The translations under genes were made by a program, and so were the position numbers. A stretch of DNA of 64,000 bases from Morella rubra (Eukaryota; Streptophyta; Magnoliopsida; Fagales; Myricaceae), in assembly GCA_003952965.2 (NCBI GenBank), contig CM025849.1, positions 1,358,159 through 1,422,158 of the forward strand, written 5' to 3'. Under the pieces are notes generated by a model. That model made no database searches. It was not told the DNA's origin and worked only from the letters and a program-made list of their open reading frames with translations. Of the stretch, positions 1 to 23,010 are shown in pieces; position 1 is the first letter of the stretch; every line of letters starts with the position of its first letter.

Positions 1-2982
<2,982 letters not shown>

Positions 2983-4109
2983 GTCTAACTTTTTGCTGCG
3001 TCGGACTCCGATCTCCAACTCCCAACTGTTGGGTTGTCAAACTGATTAATTAGGGGTTAACAATGGTGATTTCGAAGCACCTCTATGAAACCAAATGCTT
3101 TATTTTCTAGTCTCAATGCTGCTTATATTCAAGCTTCGTTTGGACTTGATCATCTGGATCGCATGGCTTAAGAAACTAAGGTCTTAACTGTCAGCATTAC
3201 GTGGACCGTTTGTTGGGATGCTACCTCATGGAGACTATGGGATTTTTTTTGTTTTTTCTATGTTAAGTAACAAAGTGCGGTGACTGAATACATTCAAAGA
3301 TAAAAACTGTTGGAGAGACCGCGAGAGTCACAAGGATTTCTAGGTAAGGTGGTGTTTGGGAGCTAAAATTTTGGGCTCTCAAAATTTCTACCCTAATAAA
3401 ATAACTTTTAAAATTCTCTCTCTCCAAATCAAATTATCAATTTTCACTTGAAATAAATATAAAAAATTCATTTAAATCATCTTTCTTCTCATTTTTTTAT
3501 CAACTCCAACACACCAACATTTTAAACACTCAAATATTTTTACAAACAAACACCACCTTGACTAACGAATGAGCTTAGGATGTTTTGGTACCGTGACATC
3601 CAAGTAAGGGATCAGTCAGGAGAGTTAAGAAAAAATTCCCAGAGCTCAAAGATAGCAGATTCAATCAACCAACTGGCTTGACAATTATATGAATTAGGAG
3701 CTCATTTAGTAAATGGTGACCATTGTATTTAGTTTTAAACATAAAAGCATCTGAAAAATAAAAATAAAAACTATATTTAAAAGTGCTTAATGTGATAACC
3801 TAATTTTTTAATTAAAAGTGTCTAATGTAATAAATTATCTTAGGTTTCGCTCGCCGCGCATGAATGAAAATGAGGCTCTGTCACAAAACCATTGACAGGA
3901 GACTTTTTTTATTTATTATTTCAGGGGACAGACTATATAATATATATAGATAGATGCAGAAGCTGTAGAGAAAACCCTAGCTTGGGCTTAATGGATCTCA
4001 ATTTGTATTGGAACGGGTACGGTAGTTCAGAAATCTGGGCCTGTCTTGAATCGCGTTCAATGGTTGATAGATATGGGCTTTCAGCCTTGTTCGTCGCCTA
4101 GTCTCACCA
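2983..4109. other. Intergenic spacer, divergent GH1 / F-box promoters
   Basis: No gene seen. The first roughly 100 bases match the upstream region of GH1 copy 3 (19967-20080). From about 3127 onward the sequence matches 11580-12590, the spacer in front of the second F-box gene. The two genes are divergently transcribed, so their regulatory regions should lie here. Confidence 0.6.
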
Positions 4110-4120
4110 TTATTTAAATA
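4110..4120 (+). promoter_or_regulatory. TATA-like box of F-box gene 1
   Basis: TTATTTAAATA lies about 125 bases before the F-box start codon and is followed by a CT-rich leader (4140-4235) typical of plant 5' UTRs. The same motif precedes the second F-box gene, where a MITE has inserted into it. Confidence 0.5.
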
Positions 4121-4244
4121 GCTACCTTACGTTGCCTCCCATTCTCTACCAATCTTTCCCTCTCTCGCTCTCCCTCTCGCCTCCTCGCGCTGTCGTTTCT
4201 CTGTCTCTCATTCTCTTTCCCTACACTCTTCAGTCTTCACCTTA

Positions 4245-5533
4245 ATGGCAGGGCAGAAACCACAGATCCCCAGAAGTCATTTTCCAGACGACGTCATCCT
4301 GAAAATACTGGCAAGGTTATCGGTCAAATCACTGCTAAGATTCAGGTGCATATGCAAATCCTGGAACTCCAACATCACCAACCCCTACTTCATCGCCACC
4401 CACCTAAAGCAGAGTAAAGATCGTCTCCTGTACACGGCCTTCTTGAAAGAACAATACTGCCTTGGCGTTTGCGATGAAGGCTACAATAAGATTCTAGAGA
4501 TCGGAAATTCCTTCCCTTTTTCCTCCGGGTTCATCCAATTAGCCGGTTCCCGCAATGGCCTACTCTGTCTCGTGGTCAGAGACTGTGTGGGATACTCATA
4601 CTGGCGGCCCGAGGCCGACATGGTATATCTATGGAACTACAGTACTAGAAAATTGAAGACGTTGCCCAGTACTTGCTTAAGGTTATCCGGCCGTTTCAAG
4701 AGGAATTCATACGGATTTGCGTATGATTCTGAGAATGATGACTACAAGATTGTTAGGACTACACTTGACTCTTGGCTGGGACCCCGACACTGGAAGGCCG
4801 AGGTTTATTCATTACGTTCGGATTCGTGGAGAAGGATTAATAATATTGACTCGCTATTCATGAGACCCCTGATGTTCGAGTTAGCTACGCCTATGGACTC
4901 ACTGAATTGCCCTCCCCTTTGTTTGGTGGATCTTTGCATTGGCTACTGAGAATAACGGATCAGGAAGCAAATTACGAGCAAAAGATAAGCCACATGATTA
5001 TGTTATTTGATGTCAGTAATGAAAAATTTCGGAAGAGCGAATTGCCTCCTCGTCTTTCAGTTGAGATGGATGAGATGAAACGTGTAGGTGATCTGGCAAA
5101 CCTTTGCGAGTACAAGGGAAAACTCGGCCTGTTTATTTGTACTTATGCGAACGGTCGTCCCCCGATCTACACCAACATATCCATTTGGGTGATGAGGGAT
5201 TGTGGAGTGGCTGAATCTTGGACTAAATCTGTTGTCGTGCAATTTCACGAACCTGTAGGTTTCTTGGGGGGCACCGAGGATGGTGCTCTTGTGATTCGTA
5301 AGCTTTCGGACTGGAGCAAGACTATTTTAGTACGTCCGGAAACTTCAAGCAAGAAGTTCGTCGTTGTCCATCCTATTTCATGTACAACTAGTTGGAAGGA
5401 AAGTCTTGTTCCACTCAAAGGAACAAACGTAATTTCGTGGAATCGAGAAATAGAATATTTGAATTCGTGGAATCCTGAAATAGAATATTTGAAGTCAGGA
5501 GTAGTACTGGTTTCAAACTTGGGGTTGAAATAA
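4245..5533 (+). pseudogene. F-box/FBA protein gene 1, frameshifted
   Basis: Duplicate of the gene at 12907-14196. Such proteins normally recruit substrates to SCF ubiquitin ligases: an N-terminal F-box binds SKP1 and a C-terminal F-box-associated domain binds the target. The F-box is visible at residues about 13-50 (FPDDVILKILARLSVKSL), and the FBA motif YGFAYDSENDDYKIV follows. After FMRP, at about 4866-4870, this copy reads gacccctgatg where its twin has gacctgatg. The 2-bp insertion ends the first frame at 4949 as a 234-residue F-box protein with half an FBA domain. The remaining frame continues to 5533 and ends with two copies of a 10-residue SWNPEIEYLN-like repeat. It is either a real pseudogene, a truncated protein, or an assembly indel in a C run. 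Confidence 0.8.
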
Positions 5534-6749
5534 AGTCTAGTTTTCTTTTTCTCTTTTGGAAACAGACAATTGACATGGAAGTTTTTCTTTGAGGACGTGA
5601 GTTGAACCCTCCCACATTATTTCCTTTTCATGTTGGTATCGTTGCATAAATATATATGAAGAAGTGAAATTAATATATCAGATTTCCCATACGACTCTGA
5701 TCTGCTGTTCATATGGAATCAATTGAGTCCTAACATGCATGGATTAACTTAGGAAAACAGAGCACAAATCAAGGCACTCTATATATGTACATGTTGGAAG
5801 AAACGAAACCCAAAATTATGCTGCTTTTTTTCCCCCCCTCAAGATCGAGTACTGCTACATTAAATGCTGAAGAATTCACATAAAATACAAGAAATCAGAA
5901 CGCTGGAATTGACTTTCGACGGTCAGTGTGCTGCATGCAAAGTTTGGCTTTGAATTAATTTGGAGTGATCCAAGTTTGATTTGCGGCCTCGATATTCGGA
6001 TGCATGTGGTGTTCCTGAAATAATACTGAGTTTCTAAACATAAGTAACCTTTTCAAATTCAAATCCTCTTGATTATATATTTTGCCGGACCTGAGAATTC
6101 CAAAGATAATAAGCAGATTGTTATCTGCCAAAGATCTCTTCAAATTCAAATCCTCCTTAACTTTTGCCGGATCATAACTATGTAATGGAAATTTCTTCTA
6201 TTTAATAAAATCTCTTTACATTTTTAATTTGATCCGATACCCCCAAGTATCAGATTATGTAATTAAATTTTTAAGCAATATATATAGTAATGCTATTGTT
6301 AGAAACTTTGAAATTAAGTGTAATATTATATAAGTATTGATAAAGATTCTTAAGACTTTACTTAAAAAACGAGGACTCTTCTGTGACCTCGTAATAAGGA
6401 ATTGCTTTCATAAGAAGCGAGGACTGGTCGATCAGCACAAGAAATTACTGAAATTTAGGAGCGGGTTAAGGTTGACTATATATGTCATAGAGAGGACTAA
6501 TATGATCATGAAACATTAATCTTACATACATATACGGCGGGCGGGCCATCCGGGGTAGCATGCACTAATTAGTTGAGGTCTACAAATGACTCCCATAAGG
6601 AGTGGGAGCGGGAATATCCTTTGAGATTAGTATGCCCTAATTGCTCTCTAATCTTGGTTCCATACGGTATGAGCTAAGCAAATATCAAAGCTTTAGTGAG
6701 AGTAGATCATTATATTTCGTATACAACAAAGCAGTCTCTTTCAACTTTG
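5534..6749. other. Spacer between F-box 1 and GH1 copy 2 (tail to tail)
   Basis: Holds the 3' UTRs of two convergent genes and no further ORF of note. It is nearly identical to 14197-15653, except that the latter has an extra stretch of roughly 240 bases near 15340-15575. Confidence 0.6.
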
Positions 6750-11125
<4,376 letters not shown>

Positions 11126-12591
11126 GTCTGAATTTTTGCTGCGTCGCACTCTCTCCATTTCTGATTTCCCTATTACTTAGGCGTACCAATTTAGCAACCC
11201 AATTTTTAAATATCATGACATTCCACCCACCTACACGTGATTCGGTCTTAATTTGCTGATCCACATAGTACTGCTTAACTCATGGCATAATAAACTAAGG
11301 CCATAATATCCCCGCATTTATGTGGACCGTTTGTTGGGATGCTACATTGTAGACACTATGTGATTTCTTATTCAATTATTAGGAGCTGAAAACAACTACG
11401 TGCAAGCAAACCTCCCAGGGTGAAAAAAAAAAGACCTACCATGCAGGGCCCCCATCTGCCATCATGGGTGCCTACAAGTTTTTGGAGTGACATCTTATAC
11501 GGAGTTTTTTTTGCAAGGCAAATTTGTTTCTTAAAGCATGACTTTAGATTTTTTTTGCATGGCAAATCAATATATATATATTCAAGCTTCGTTTGGACTT
11601 GATCTGGATCGCATGGCTTAAGAAACTAAGGTCTTAACTGTCAGCATTACGTGGACCGTTTGTTGGGATGCTACCTCACGAAGACTATGGGATTTTTTTT
11701 TTTCTTTTTTTTTTTTTCTATGTAAAGTAACAAACGTTACTGAAATACATTTAAAGATAAAAACTGTCTGGAGGGACTACGAGAGTCCCGAGAACCAAAA
11801 GAGTTTAGACTCTACAGCCCACTTAGTGATGTTTAATTGGGAGCCCAAATTTTGGGCTCTCAAAATTCCTATCATAATAAAATAACTTTTCAAAATTTTC
11901 TCACTCTCATTCTACATTAAATCATCACTTTTTATTTAAAATAAATATAAAAAATTTCATTTAAATAATCTCTTTCCTTATTTTTTTACCAACTCCAACA
12001 TCTTAGTTTAAACACTCCATATTTTTACAAACAAACACCACCTTAGCTAATGAATGAGCTTAGGATGTTTTGGTTCCGCGAAATCCAAGTAAGGGACAAG
12101 CCAGGAGAGTTAAGGAAAAATTCTCGAAGCTCAGAGATAGCATATTCAATCAACCAACTGGCTTGACAATTATATGAATTAGGAGCTCATTTAGTAAATG
12201 GTGACGATTATATTTAGTTTTAAATATAAAAGCATCCGAAAAAAAAAAAACTATATTTAAAAGTGCTTAATGTGATAACCTAATTTTTTAATTTAAAGTG
12301 TCTAATGTGATAAATTATCTTAGGTTTTGCTCGCCACGCGTGAATGAAAATGAGGCTATGTCACAAAACCATTGACAGGCGACTTTTTTTTATTTATTAT
12401 TTCAGGGGACAGACTATATAATATATATAGATAGATGCAGAAGCCATAGAGAAAACCCTAGCTTGGGCTTAATGGATCTCAATTTGTATTGGAACGGGTA
12501 CGGTAGTTCAGAAATTTGGGCCTCTCTTGAGTCGCGTTCAATGGTTGATAGATATGGGCTTTCAGCCATGTTCGTCGCCCTAGTCTCACCA
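11126..12591. other. GH1 copy 2 / F-box 2 spacer containing the duplication junction
   Basis: From 11126 to about 11557 the sequence follows the upstream region of GH1 copy 3 (up to 20451). From 11580 it follows the upstream region of GH1 copy 1 (from about 3127). The roughly 22 bases between (11558-11579) match neither in full. No gene is seen. A block at 11810-12050 repeats the AT-rich 'gggctctcaaaat' stretch also found at 3350-3560. Confidence 0.7.
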
Positions 12592-12599
12592 TTATTTAA

Positions 12600-12758
12600 T
12601 GAGAAATATTTAGTGTCCTTCTTAAGTTCTTCCTAAGTTCTTCTAAGAATAAATTCAACGGTTCAAGATCTTTGAGTGTGTAAGGCCTATTTCTAAAATT
12701 AATCTTAAGTTATTAAATTCTTCTCAGAAGAACCCAAGAAGGACGTGAAGCATTTCTC
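12600..12758. mobile_element. MITE in the F-box 2 promoter
   Basis: A 159-bp insertion is absent from the otherwise matching promoter of F-box gene 1. Its ends are imperfect inverted repeats of about 31 bp: GAGAAATATTTAGTG and CCTTCTTAAGTTCTTC on the left against GAGAAATGCTTCACG and CCTTCTTGGGTTCTTC on the right, read inward. It is flanked by TTATTTAA (12592-12599 and 12759-12766). An 8-bp duplication suits a hAT-type MITE; 9 bp with one mismatch would suit a MULE type. Confidence 0.8.
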
Positions 12759-12769
12759 TTATTTAAATA
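12759..12769 (+). promoter_or_regulatory. TATA-like box of F-box gene 2, re-created by MITE target duplication
   Basis: TTATTTAAATA lies about 140 bases before the start codon, followed by the same CT-rich leader as in F-box gene 1. Its first eight bases are the right-hand target duplication of the MITE, so the box survived the insertion while everything upstream was moved 167 bases away. Confidence 0.5.
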
Positions 12770-12906
12770 GCTACCTTACGTTGCCTCCCATTCTCTACCA
12801 ATCTTTCGTTCTCTCGCTCTCGCTCTCCCTCTATCCTCCTCGCGGCTCGCGCTGTCGTATCTCTGTCTCTCGTTCTCTTTCCCTACGCTCTTCAGTCTTC
12901 ACCTTA

Positions 12907-14196
12907 ATGGCAGGGCAGAAACCACCTATCCCCAGAGGTTATCTTCCAGACGACGTCGTGCTGGAAATACTGGCAAGGTTATCGGTCAAATCGCTGCTAC
13001 GATTCAGATGCATATGCAAATCCTGGAACTCCAACATCACCAACCCTTACTTCATTGCCACCCACCTAAAGCAGAGTAAAGATCGTCTCCTGTACACGAC
13101 CATCATCAAAAAACAATACTGCCTTGGCGTTTGCGATGAAGGCTACAATAAGATTCTAGAGATCGGAAATTCCAACCCTTTTTCCTCCGGGTTTATCCAA
13201 TTAGTCGGTTCCCGCAATGGCCTAATATGTCTCGTGGTCAAGGACTGTTTGGGATACCCATACAGGCCGCCCCACATGGTATATCTATGGAACTACAGTA
13301 CTAGAAAATTGAAGACGTTGCCCAGTACTTGCTTCAGCTCATCACGCCGTTTCAAGAGCCATTCATACGGATTTGCGTATGATTCTGAGAATGATGACTA
13401 CAAGATTGTTAGGACTACACTTGACTCTTGGCTGGGACCCCGACACTGGAAGGCCGAGGTTTATTCATTACGTTCGGATTCGTGGAGAAGGATTAATAAT
13501 ATTGACTCTATATTCATGAGACCTGATGTTCGAGTTAGCTACGCCTATCGAGTCGCTGAATTTCCCTCCCCTTTGTTTGGTGGATCTTTGCATTGGCTAC
13601 TGAGAATAACGGATCATAACGAGCAAAAGATTAGCCACATGATTATGTTATTTGATGTCAGTAATGAAAAATTTCTTGAGAGAGAACTGCCTCCTCGTCT
13701 TTCAGATGAGATGAAACGTGTAGGTGATCTGGCAAACCTTTGCGAGTACAAGGGAAAACTCGGCCTGTTTATTTGTACTTATGCGAACGGTCGTCCCCCG
13801 ATCTACACCAACATATCCATTTGGGTGATGAGGGATTGTGGAGTGGCTGAATCTTGGACTAAATCTGTTGTGGTGCAAGTTCACGAACCTGTAGGTTTCT
13901 TGGGGGGCACCGAGGATGGTGCACTTGTGATTCGTAATTATTCGGACTGGTGCAAGACTATTTTAGTACGACCGGAAACTTCAAGCAAGAAGTTCGTCGT
14001 TGTCCATCCTATTTCATGTGCAACTAGTTGGAAGGAAAGTCTTGTTCCACTCAATGGAACAAACGTAATTTCGTGGAATCCTGAAATAGAATATTTGAAT
14101 TCGTGGAATTCAGAAATAGAATATTTGAATTCGTGGAATCCTGAAATAGAATATTTGAAGTCAGGAGTAGTGGTTTCAAACTTGGGGTTGAAATAA
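12907..14196 (+). CDS. F-box/FBA protein, intact copy 2 (429 aa)
   Basis: Predicted substrate receptor of an SCF ubiquitin ligase. The start MAGQKPPIPRGYLPDD is chosen because it matches the twin gene at 4245; the frame is open upstream to 12745, but that stretch is MITE and 5' UTR. The F-box covers residues about 13-50 (LPDDVVLEILARLSVKSL, RFRCICKSWNS). An F-box-associated domain follows, with the motif YGFAYDSENDDYKIVRTT and then WLLRITD. Length suits the FBA_1 family. The C-terminus carries three tandem 10-residue units of the form NSWNPEIEYL, against two in the twin. The gene has no intron. The target protein cannot be inferred, and the pairing with beta-glucosidase genes is explained by segmental duplication rather than shared function. 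Confidence 0.87.
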   Translation: MAGQKPPIPRGYLPDDVVLEILARLSVKSLLRFRCICKSWNSNITNPYFIATHLKQSKDRLLYTTIIKKQYCLGVCDEGYNKILEIGNSNPFSSGFIQLVGSRNGLICLVVKDCLGYPYRPPHMVYLWNYSTRKLKTLPSTCFSSSRRFKSHSYGFAYDSENDDYKIVRTTLDSWLGPRHWKAEVYSLRSDSWRRINNIDSIFMRPDVRVSYAYRVAEFPSPLFGGSLHWLLRITDHNEQKISHMIMLFDVSNEKFLERELPPRLSDEMKRVGDLANLCEYKGKLGLFICTYANGRPPIYTNISIWVMRDCGVAESWTKSVVVQVHEPVGFLGGTEDGALVIRNYSDWCKTILVRPETSSKKFVVVHPISCATSWKESLVPLNGTNVISWNPEIEYLNSWNSEIEYLNSWNPEIEYLKSGVVVSNLGLK

Positions 14197-15653
14197 AGTC
14201 TAGTTTTCTTTTTCTCTTTTGGAAACAGACAATTGACATGGAAGTTTTTCTTTGAGGATTGGGTTGAACCCTCCACGTTATTTCCTTTTCATGTTGATAT
14301 CGTTGCATAAATATATATGAAGAAGTGAAATTAATATATCAGATTTCCCATAAGACTCTGATCTGCTGTTCATATGGAATCAATTGAGTCCTAACATGCA
14401 TGGATTAACTTAGGAAAACAGAGCACAAATCAAGGCACTCTATATATGTACATGTTGGAAGAAACGAAACCCAAAATTATGCTTTTTTATTTTTTTCCTC
14501 AAGATCGAGCACTGCTACATTAAACGCTGAAGAATTCACATAAAATACAAGAAATCAGAACGCTGGAATTGACTTTCGACGGTCAGTGTGCTGCATGCAA
14601 AGTTTGGCTTTGAATTAATTGGTAGTGATTCAAGTTTGATTTGCGGCCTCGATATTCGGATGCATGTGGTGTTTCTGAAATAATATCGAGTTTCCAAAGA
14701 TAAGCAACCTTTTCAAATTCAAATCCTCTTGATCACTATATATTTTGCCGGACCTGAGAATTCCAAAGATAATAAGCAGATTGTTATCTGCCAAAGATCT
14801 CTTCAAATTCAAAGTCCTCCTTAACTTTTGCCGGATCCTAACTTTGTAATGGAAATATCTTCTATTTAATAAAATCTCTTTACATTTAATTTGATCCGAT
14901 ACCCCCAAGTATCAGATTATGTAATTAAAATTTTAAGCAATATATATAGCAATGATATTGTTAGAAACTTTGAAATTAAGTGTAATATTATACAAGTATT
15001 GATAAGGATTCTTAAGACTTTACTTAAAAAACGAGAGACTCTTATGTGACCTTAATGTAATTAGGAATTGCTTTCATAAGAAGCAAGGTTTGGACCGACT
15101 GGTAAATCGGCACAAGAAATTACTGAAATTTAGGAGCGGGTTAAGGTTGACTATATATGTCATAGAGAGGACTAATATGATCAAACATTAATCTTACATA
15201 CATATACGGGCGGGCCATCCGGGGTAGCATGCACTAATTAATTGAGGTCTACAAACGACTCCCATAAGGAGCGGGAGCGGGAATATCCGTTGTGATTAGT
15301 ATGCACTAATTAATTGCACTCTAATCTTGGTTTCATAGGGTGAACTATAATTTGCATTGGGTTCGTGCAGGCCTTCTAATTCGCTAAACGACACAGATTT
15401 CATCTGCTTTTTTTTTGTTTTTTGTTAAAAAGATTTCATCTGCTTTTAACTACAATGTTATTTGGTTAATTAGGTGGTGATCCTTCTCGTCTGTATAAAA
15501 CAGTCCACTATCAGATACGTCCAAAAATGGTGGTCGTCTAGTCTTCCACAATCCACATAACAAAAAACGCGGTATGAGTAAGCAAATATCAAGGCCTCAA
15601 TGAGAGTAGATCATTATTTTTCGTATACAACAAAGCAGTCTCTTTCAACTTTG
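14197..15653. other. Spacer between F-box 2 and GH1 copy 3 (tail to tail)
   Basis: Duplicate of 5534-6749 with roughly 240 extra bases at about 15340-15575. No gene is seen. It contains the 3' UTRs of the convergent genes. Confidence 0.6.
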
Positions 15654-19966
<4,313 letters not shown>

Positions 19967-20451
19967 GTCTGAATTTTTGCTGCGTCGCACTCTCTCCATT
20001 CCCTACTTGTGGGATTGTCAAACTGATTACTTAGGCGTACTAATTTAGCAATGGTGATTTCGAAACACCTCTATGAACCCATATTTTTAATATGACACTC
20101 AACAACATGTGATTCGGTTTTAAATTTGCCGATCAACGTGCTGCTTAACTCATGGCATAATAAACTAAGGCCTTAATTCCCCGCATTTATGTGGACCGTT
20201 TTTGGGATGCTACATTGTAGTAGTGTAGACACTATGGATTTCTTATTCAAATATTAGGAGCTGAAACAACTACGTGCAAGCTACTCCAGGGTGAGGAAAA
20301 AAAAAGAAAAAAAAAAACCTCCCCATGGGCCCCCATCTGCCATTATATGGGTGCCTCCCAAGTTTTTGTCACATTGAGTGACATAAGAATGCACGGCGTT
20401 TTTTGCATGGCAAATTTATTTCTTAAAAGCATGACTTTAGATTTTTTTTGC
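19967..20451. other. Upstream region of GH1 copy 3; end of the duplicated block
   Basis: Matches the upstream sequence of GH1 copy 2 (11126-11557), with loss of similarity at about 20451 after a T-rich run. It contains the copy 3 promoter if any remains. No ORF. Confidence 0.55.
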
Positions 20452-21250
20452 TCGAGTGACAGGGAGATTACATGACCGCTGCATAAATATTCGCATGTAT
20501 CCGAGGCCGGTTACAACATAAAGGCATAAATTAAGCCCATTGCAACGACATTTAAGGCTCAGTGGGTCTCACAACAAACGATTCAAAGACCTCATTCCAA
20601 ATTGTCATAAGCTTCATCCAAAGGGGGCAAACGGCCCATAATTCCTACTCGAGTCCAAAGACTCGAATCTAATCTAACCCATGCTGAGAATGAAGATTCT
20701 TGTCTCCGGAGGAAGGGGTGGTCGAGTAGTTCGCTCCCGCGGCTTCCCTGAAAAAGCGTCCAACCCAGCAGAAGAGGACCACAAGCTGAAAGCCATGAGG
20801 ATCTGTGCACGTGAGATCCATACGCGACGAAAGGGGTTCATGGGATCACGCATGTCGCCCCCTTGAGTTTAGATACTTCTTTTTTTTTTTCTTTTTTCCT
20901 TTTTTCAGGGTTCGAATGTTTACAATTAGAGGATACTTAGATCATGAGGAACTCATTGGAATGTTATAGATTTCTACCGAGTCTAATTACGGCAGATTTG
21001 TTGCCCTTTTATCATATTTAGTATGAAAAGCAAACTAGGAAAGCCCCTTTACAACACACATGAATAAACTGATCATTCTCAAAGAAAACGCTTGTGACAA
21101 GGTTGGATCAAGAGAAGGTCAATGAAAGAAACTTTCTGCAGGAAGGACCTTTAGTTTTCTATGCTAACCAGATTAGAGAAGTGATTGGGAGACATGTAGG
21201 GTAGAGACTACAATGGATTTCTCGAAGATAAAACCAGATAGCTCACTGCT
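20452..21250. other. Unassigned sequence
   Basis: Short ORFs only, none recognisable. No element ends seen. Confidence 0.4.
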
Positions 21251-23010
21251 TGGCTGCCTGGACTGCTAGAGTTCAAATTTTTTATTTTCTTGATGTTGAG
21301 TCTTATTACGGCGAATGAATCGTTGAATCCCCCGAGACTACCTTGTAATTTTATTTTAAATTATAGAATTCGGATGAATGTTCAGTTTAGATTTTGGATG
21401 AATGTTTATCTTATATTTTATTTATTGTTAATTTTTTATTTTAAATTGTAGAATTTGGATGAATGTTTAGTTTAGATTTTAGATGAAGGTTTATCTTACA
21501 TTTTATTTATTGTTACTTTCTTACCTTTCCATGAAAATCGGAATTGGCTTGTCCATTTTGATTTCATCCCGGATACTTCTTGGTTTGTAGACTTTTTTTA
21601 AATATTTTTCTATGCACTTGGTTGTTATATTTGTCTTAGGTGTCTACGTCAGAGGTTAAGTCACAGAAAACTAAAAGAGACGTAGTAAGACAGCTACACA
21701 GGGAGTCGCATTTGGTAGATGCCTTTTATGCTTAATTTTCAGAAAAAAATTTCACCTGTGATTAAAGTTTAGTTTAGATTTTAGATAAATATTTATTTTA
21801 CATTTTATTTATTATTAATTATTAATTTCTTACATTCCAATGGAATCGGAGCGGCTTGGCCATTTTGGTATAATTCCTTACTCACCCTTATCCCCAGATA
21901 CTTCTTGGTTTGTGGACTTATTTTAAATATTTTTGTATGTACTTGTTTGTTATATTTGCTCAAGTGTCTATGACTGAGATTAAGTCACGGAAAACCATAA
22001 GAGATATTGTAATAACGCTACAGGGAGTCGCATTTGGGAAATCAAGAGCCCACCTTATGATGAAAGGAAGAGCATGTATATGGTCGGGACGTTGCCCTTT
22101 AACTCAAAGGAATTTATTGTCTCGTTACATGACTTACCGTGCTTTCTATCTGGTTTGGTGAGGTAGTTTTTTTCTAGTGTGTATATTGTTTAGATTTTAT
22201 TTTATCTGTTCCTAATGTATTCTTTGGTTAACTACTAATGTAAATGTCTCTTTATTCTGCTTAACTTTCAGAAAAGATTTTTCATTTGTGATCAAAATAT
22301 TTTGGGTAAACTCATAGTTAGCCCCTTATGTTTGGACAAAAATCAAATTGCTACCTTTATTTTTCAATCCAACAAATTGACACCCATAACTTTCAAAACC
22401 TATCAATCTTCGCCCCCCGTCCAAATTAGACGTTAAATCAAACGGAAAAGCATGAAAAATTACCAAAATGCCCCTCCAAAATAAAATTACTAAAAAAATT
22501 AAAAAAAATCATTAAAATAAAAAAATGATATTTTAAAAAAAAATAATAATATTTTTAAATAAAACTATTGAAAATCTATTTCAATAATCTATTTATTTTT
22601 AATTTATTTCTTAAATTTATTATTTTTATTTATTTTAAAAAATTTAGCCTTGGAGAGGCATTTCGGTCATTTTGCACAATTTTCCATCAAACTTAACGCC
22701 TGATTTAGACGGGAAGCAAAAATTGATGAGTTTTGAAAGTTATGGGTCTCAAATTGTTGGATTGAAAAATAAGGGTAGCAACTTGATTTTTGCCCAAACA
22801 TAGGAGGCTAACTATGAGTTTACCCCAAGTATTTTAGTTTTGAATGAGAATAGTTAAAATGTCAATGAGTTTGAAAAAAAGCATTGGAGTTAGTGATTGT
22901 TTTAGAACCTTGTAATTTTATTTTAAATTTTGGATTTAGATGAATGCTTATTTTACATTTTATTATTGTTAATTTCTTACATTTTGATGGGAATTGAGAT
23001 TTTGAATCAA
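21250..23010. repeat. About 330-bp tandem repeat, two to three diverged units
   Basis: Landmarks recur in order: 'gatacttcttggtttgt' at about 21570 and 21896, 'cagggagtcgcatttgg' at about 21699 and 22021, and 'ttacattttatttatt' at about 21495 and 21798. A third, partial unit is split by the MITE at 22304-22826. AT-rich; no coding potential seen. Confidence 0.65.
22304..22826. mobile_element. MULE-type MITE with long terminal inverted repeats
   Basis: The left end starts GGGTAAACTCATAGTTAGCC and the right end is its near-perfect reverse complement, with inverted similarity continuing for about 110 bases on each side. Flanks are AAATATTTT (22295-22303) and AAGTATTTT (22827-22835), a 9-bp target duplication with one mismatch. 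No coding capacity; the interior is AT-rich. Confidence 0.8.

Noticed and set aside
11126..11158. Earlier Met (MERVRRSKNSD) as start of GH1 copy 2
   Set aside because: Not conserved in copy 1; the inner Met directly precedes a signal peptide in all three copies.
12745..12906. 54-residue N-terminal extension of F-box protein 2
   Set aside because: It is MITE end, TATA region and CT-rich leader; the twin gene starts at the ATG equivalent to 12907.
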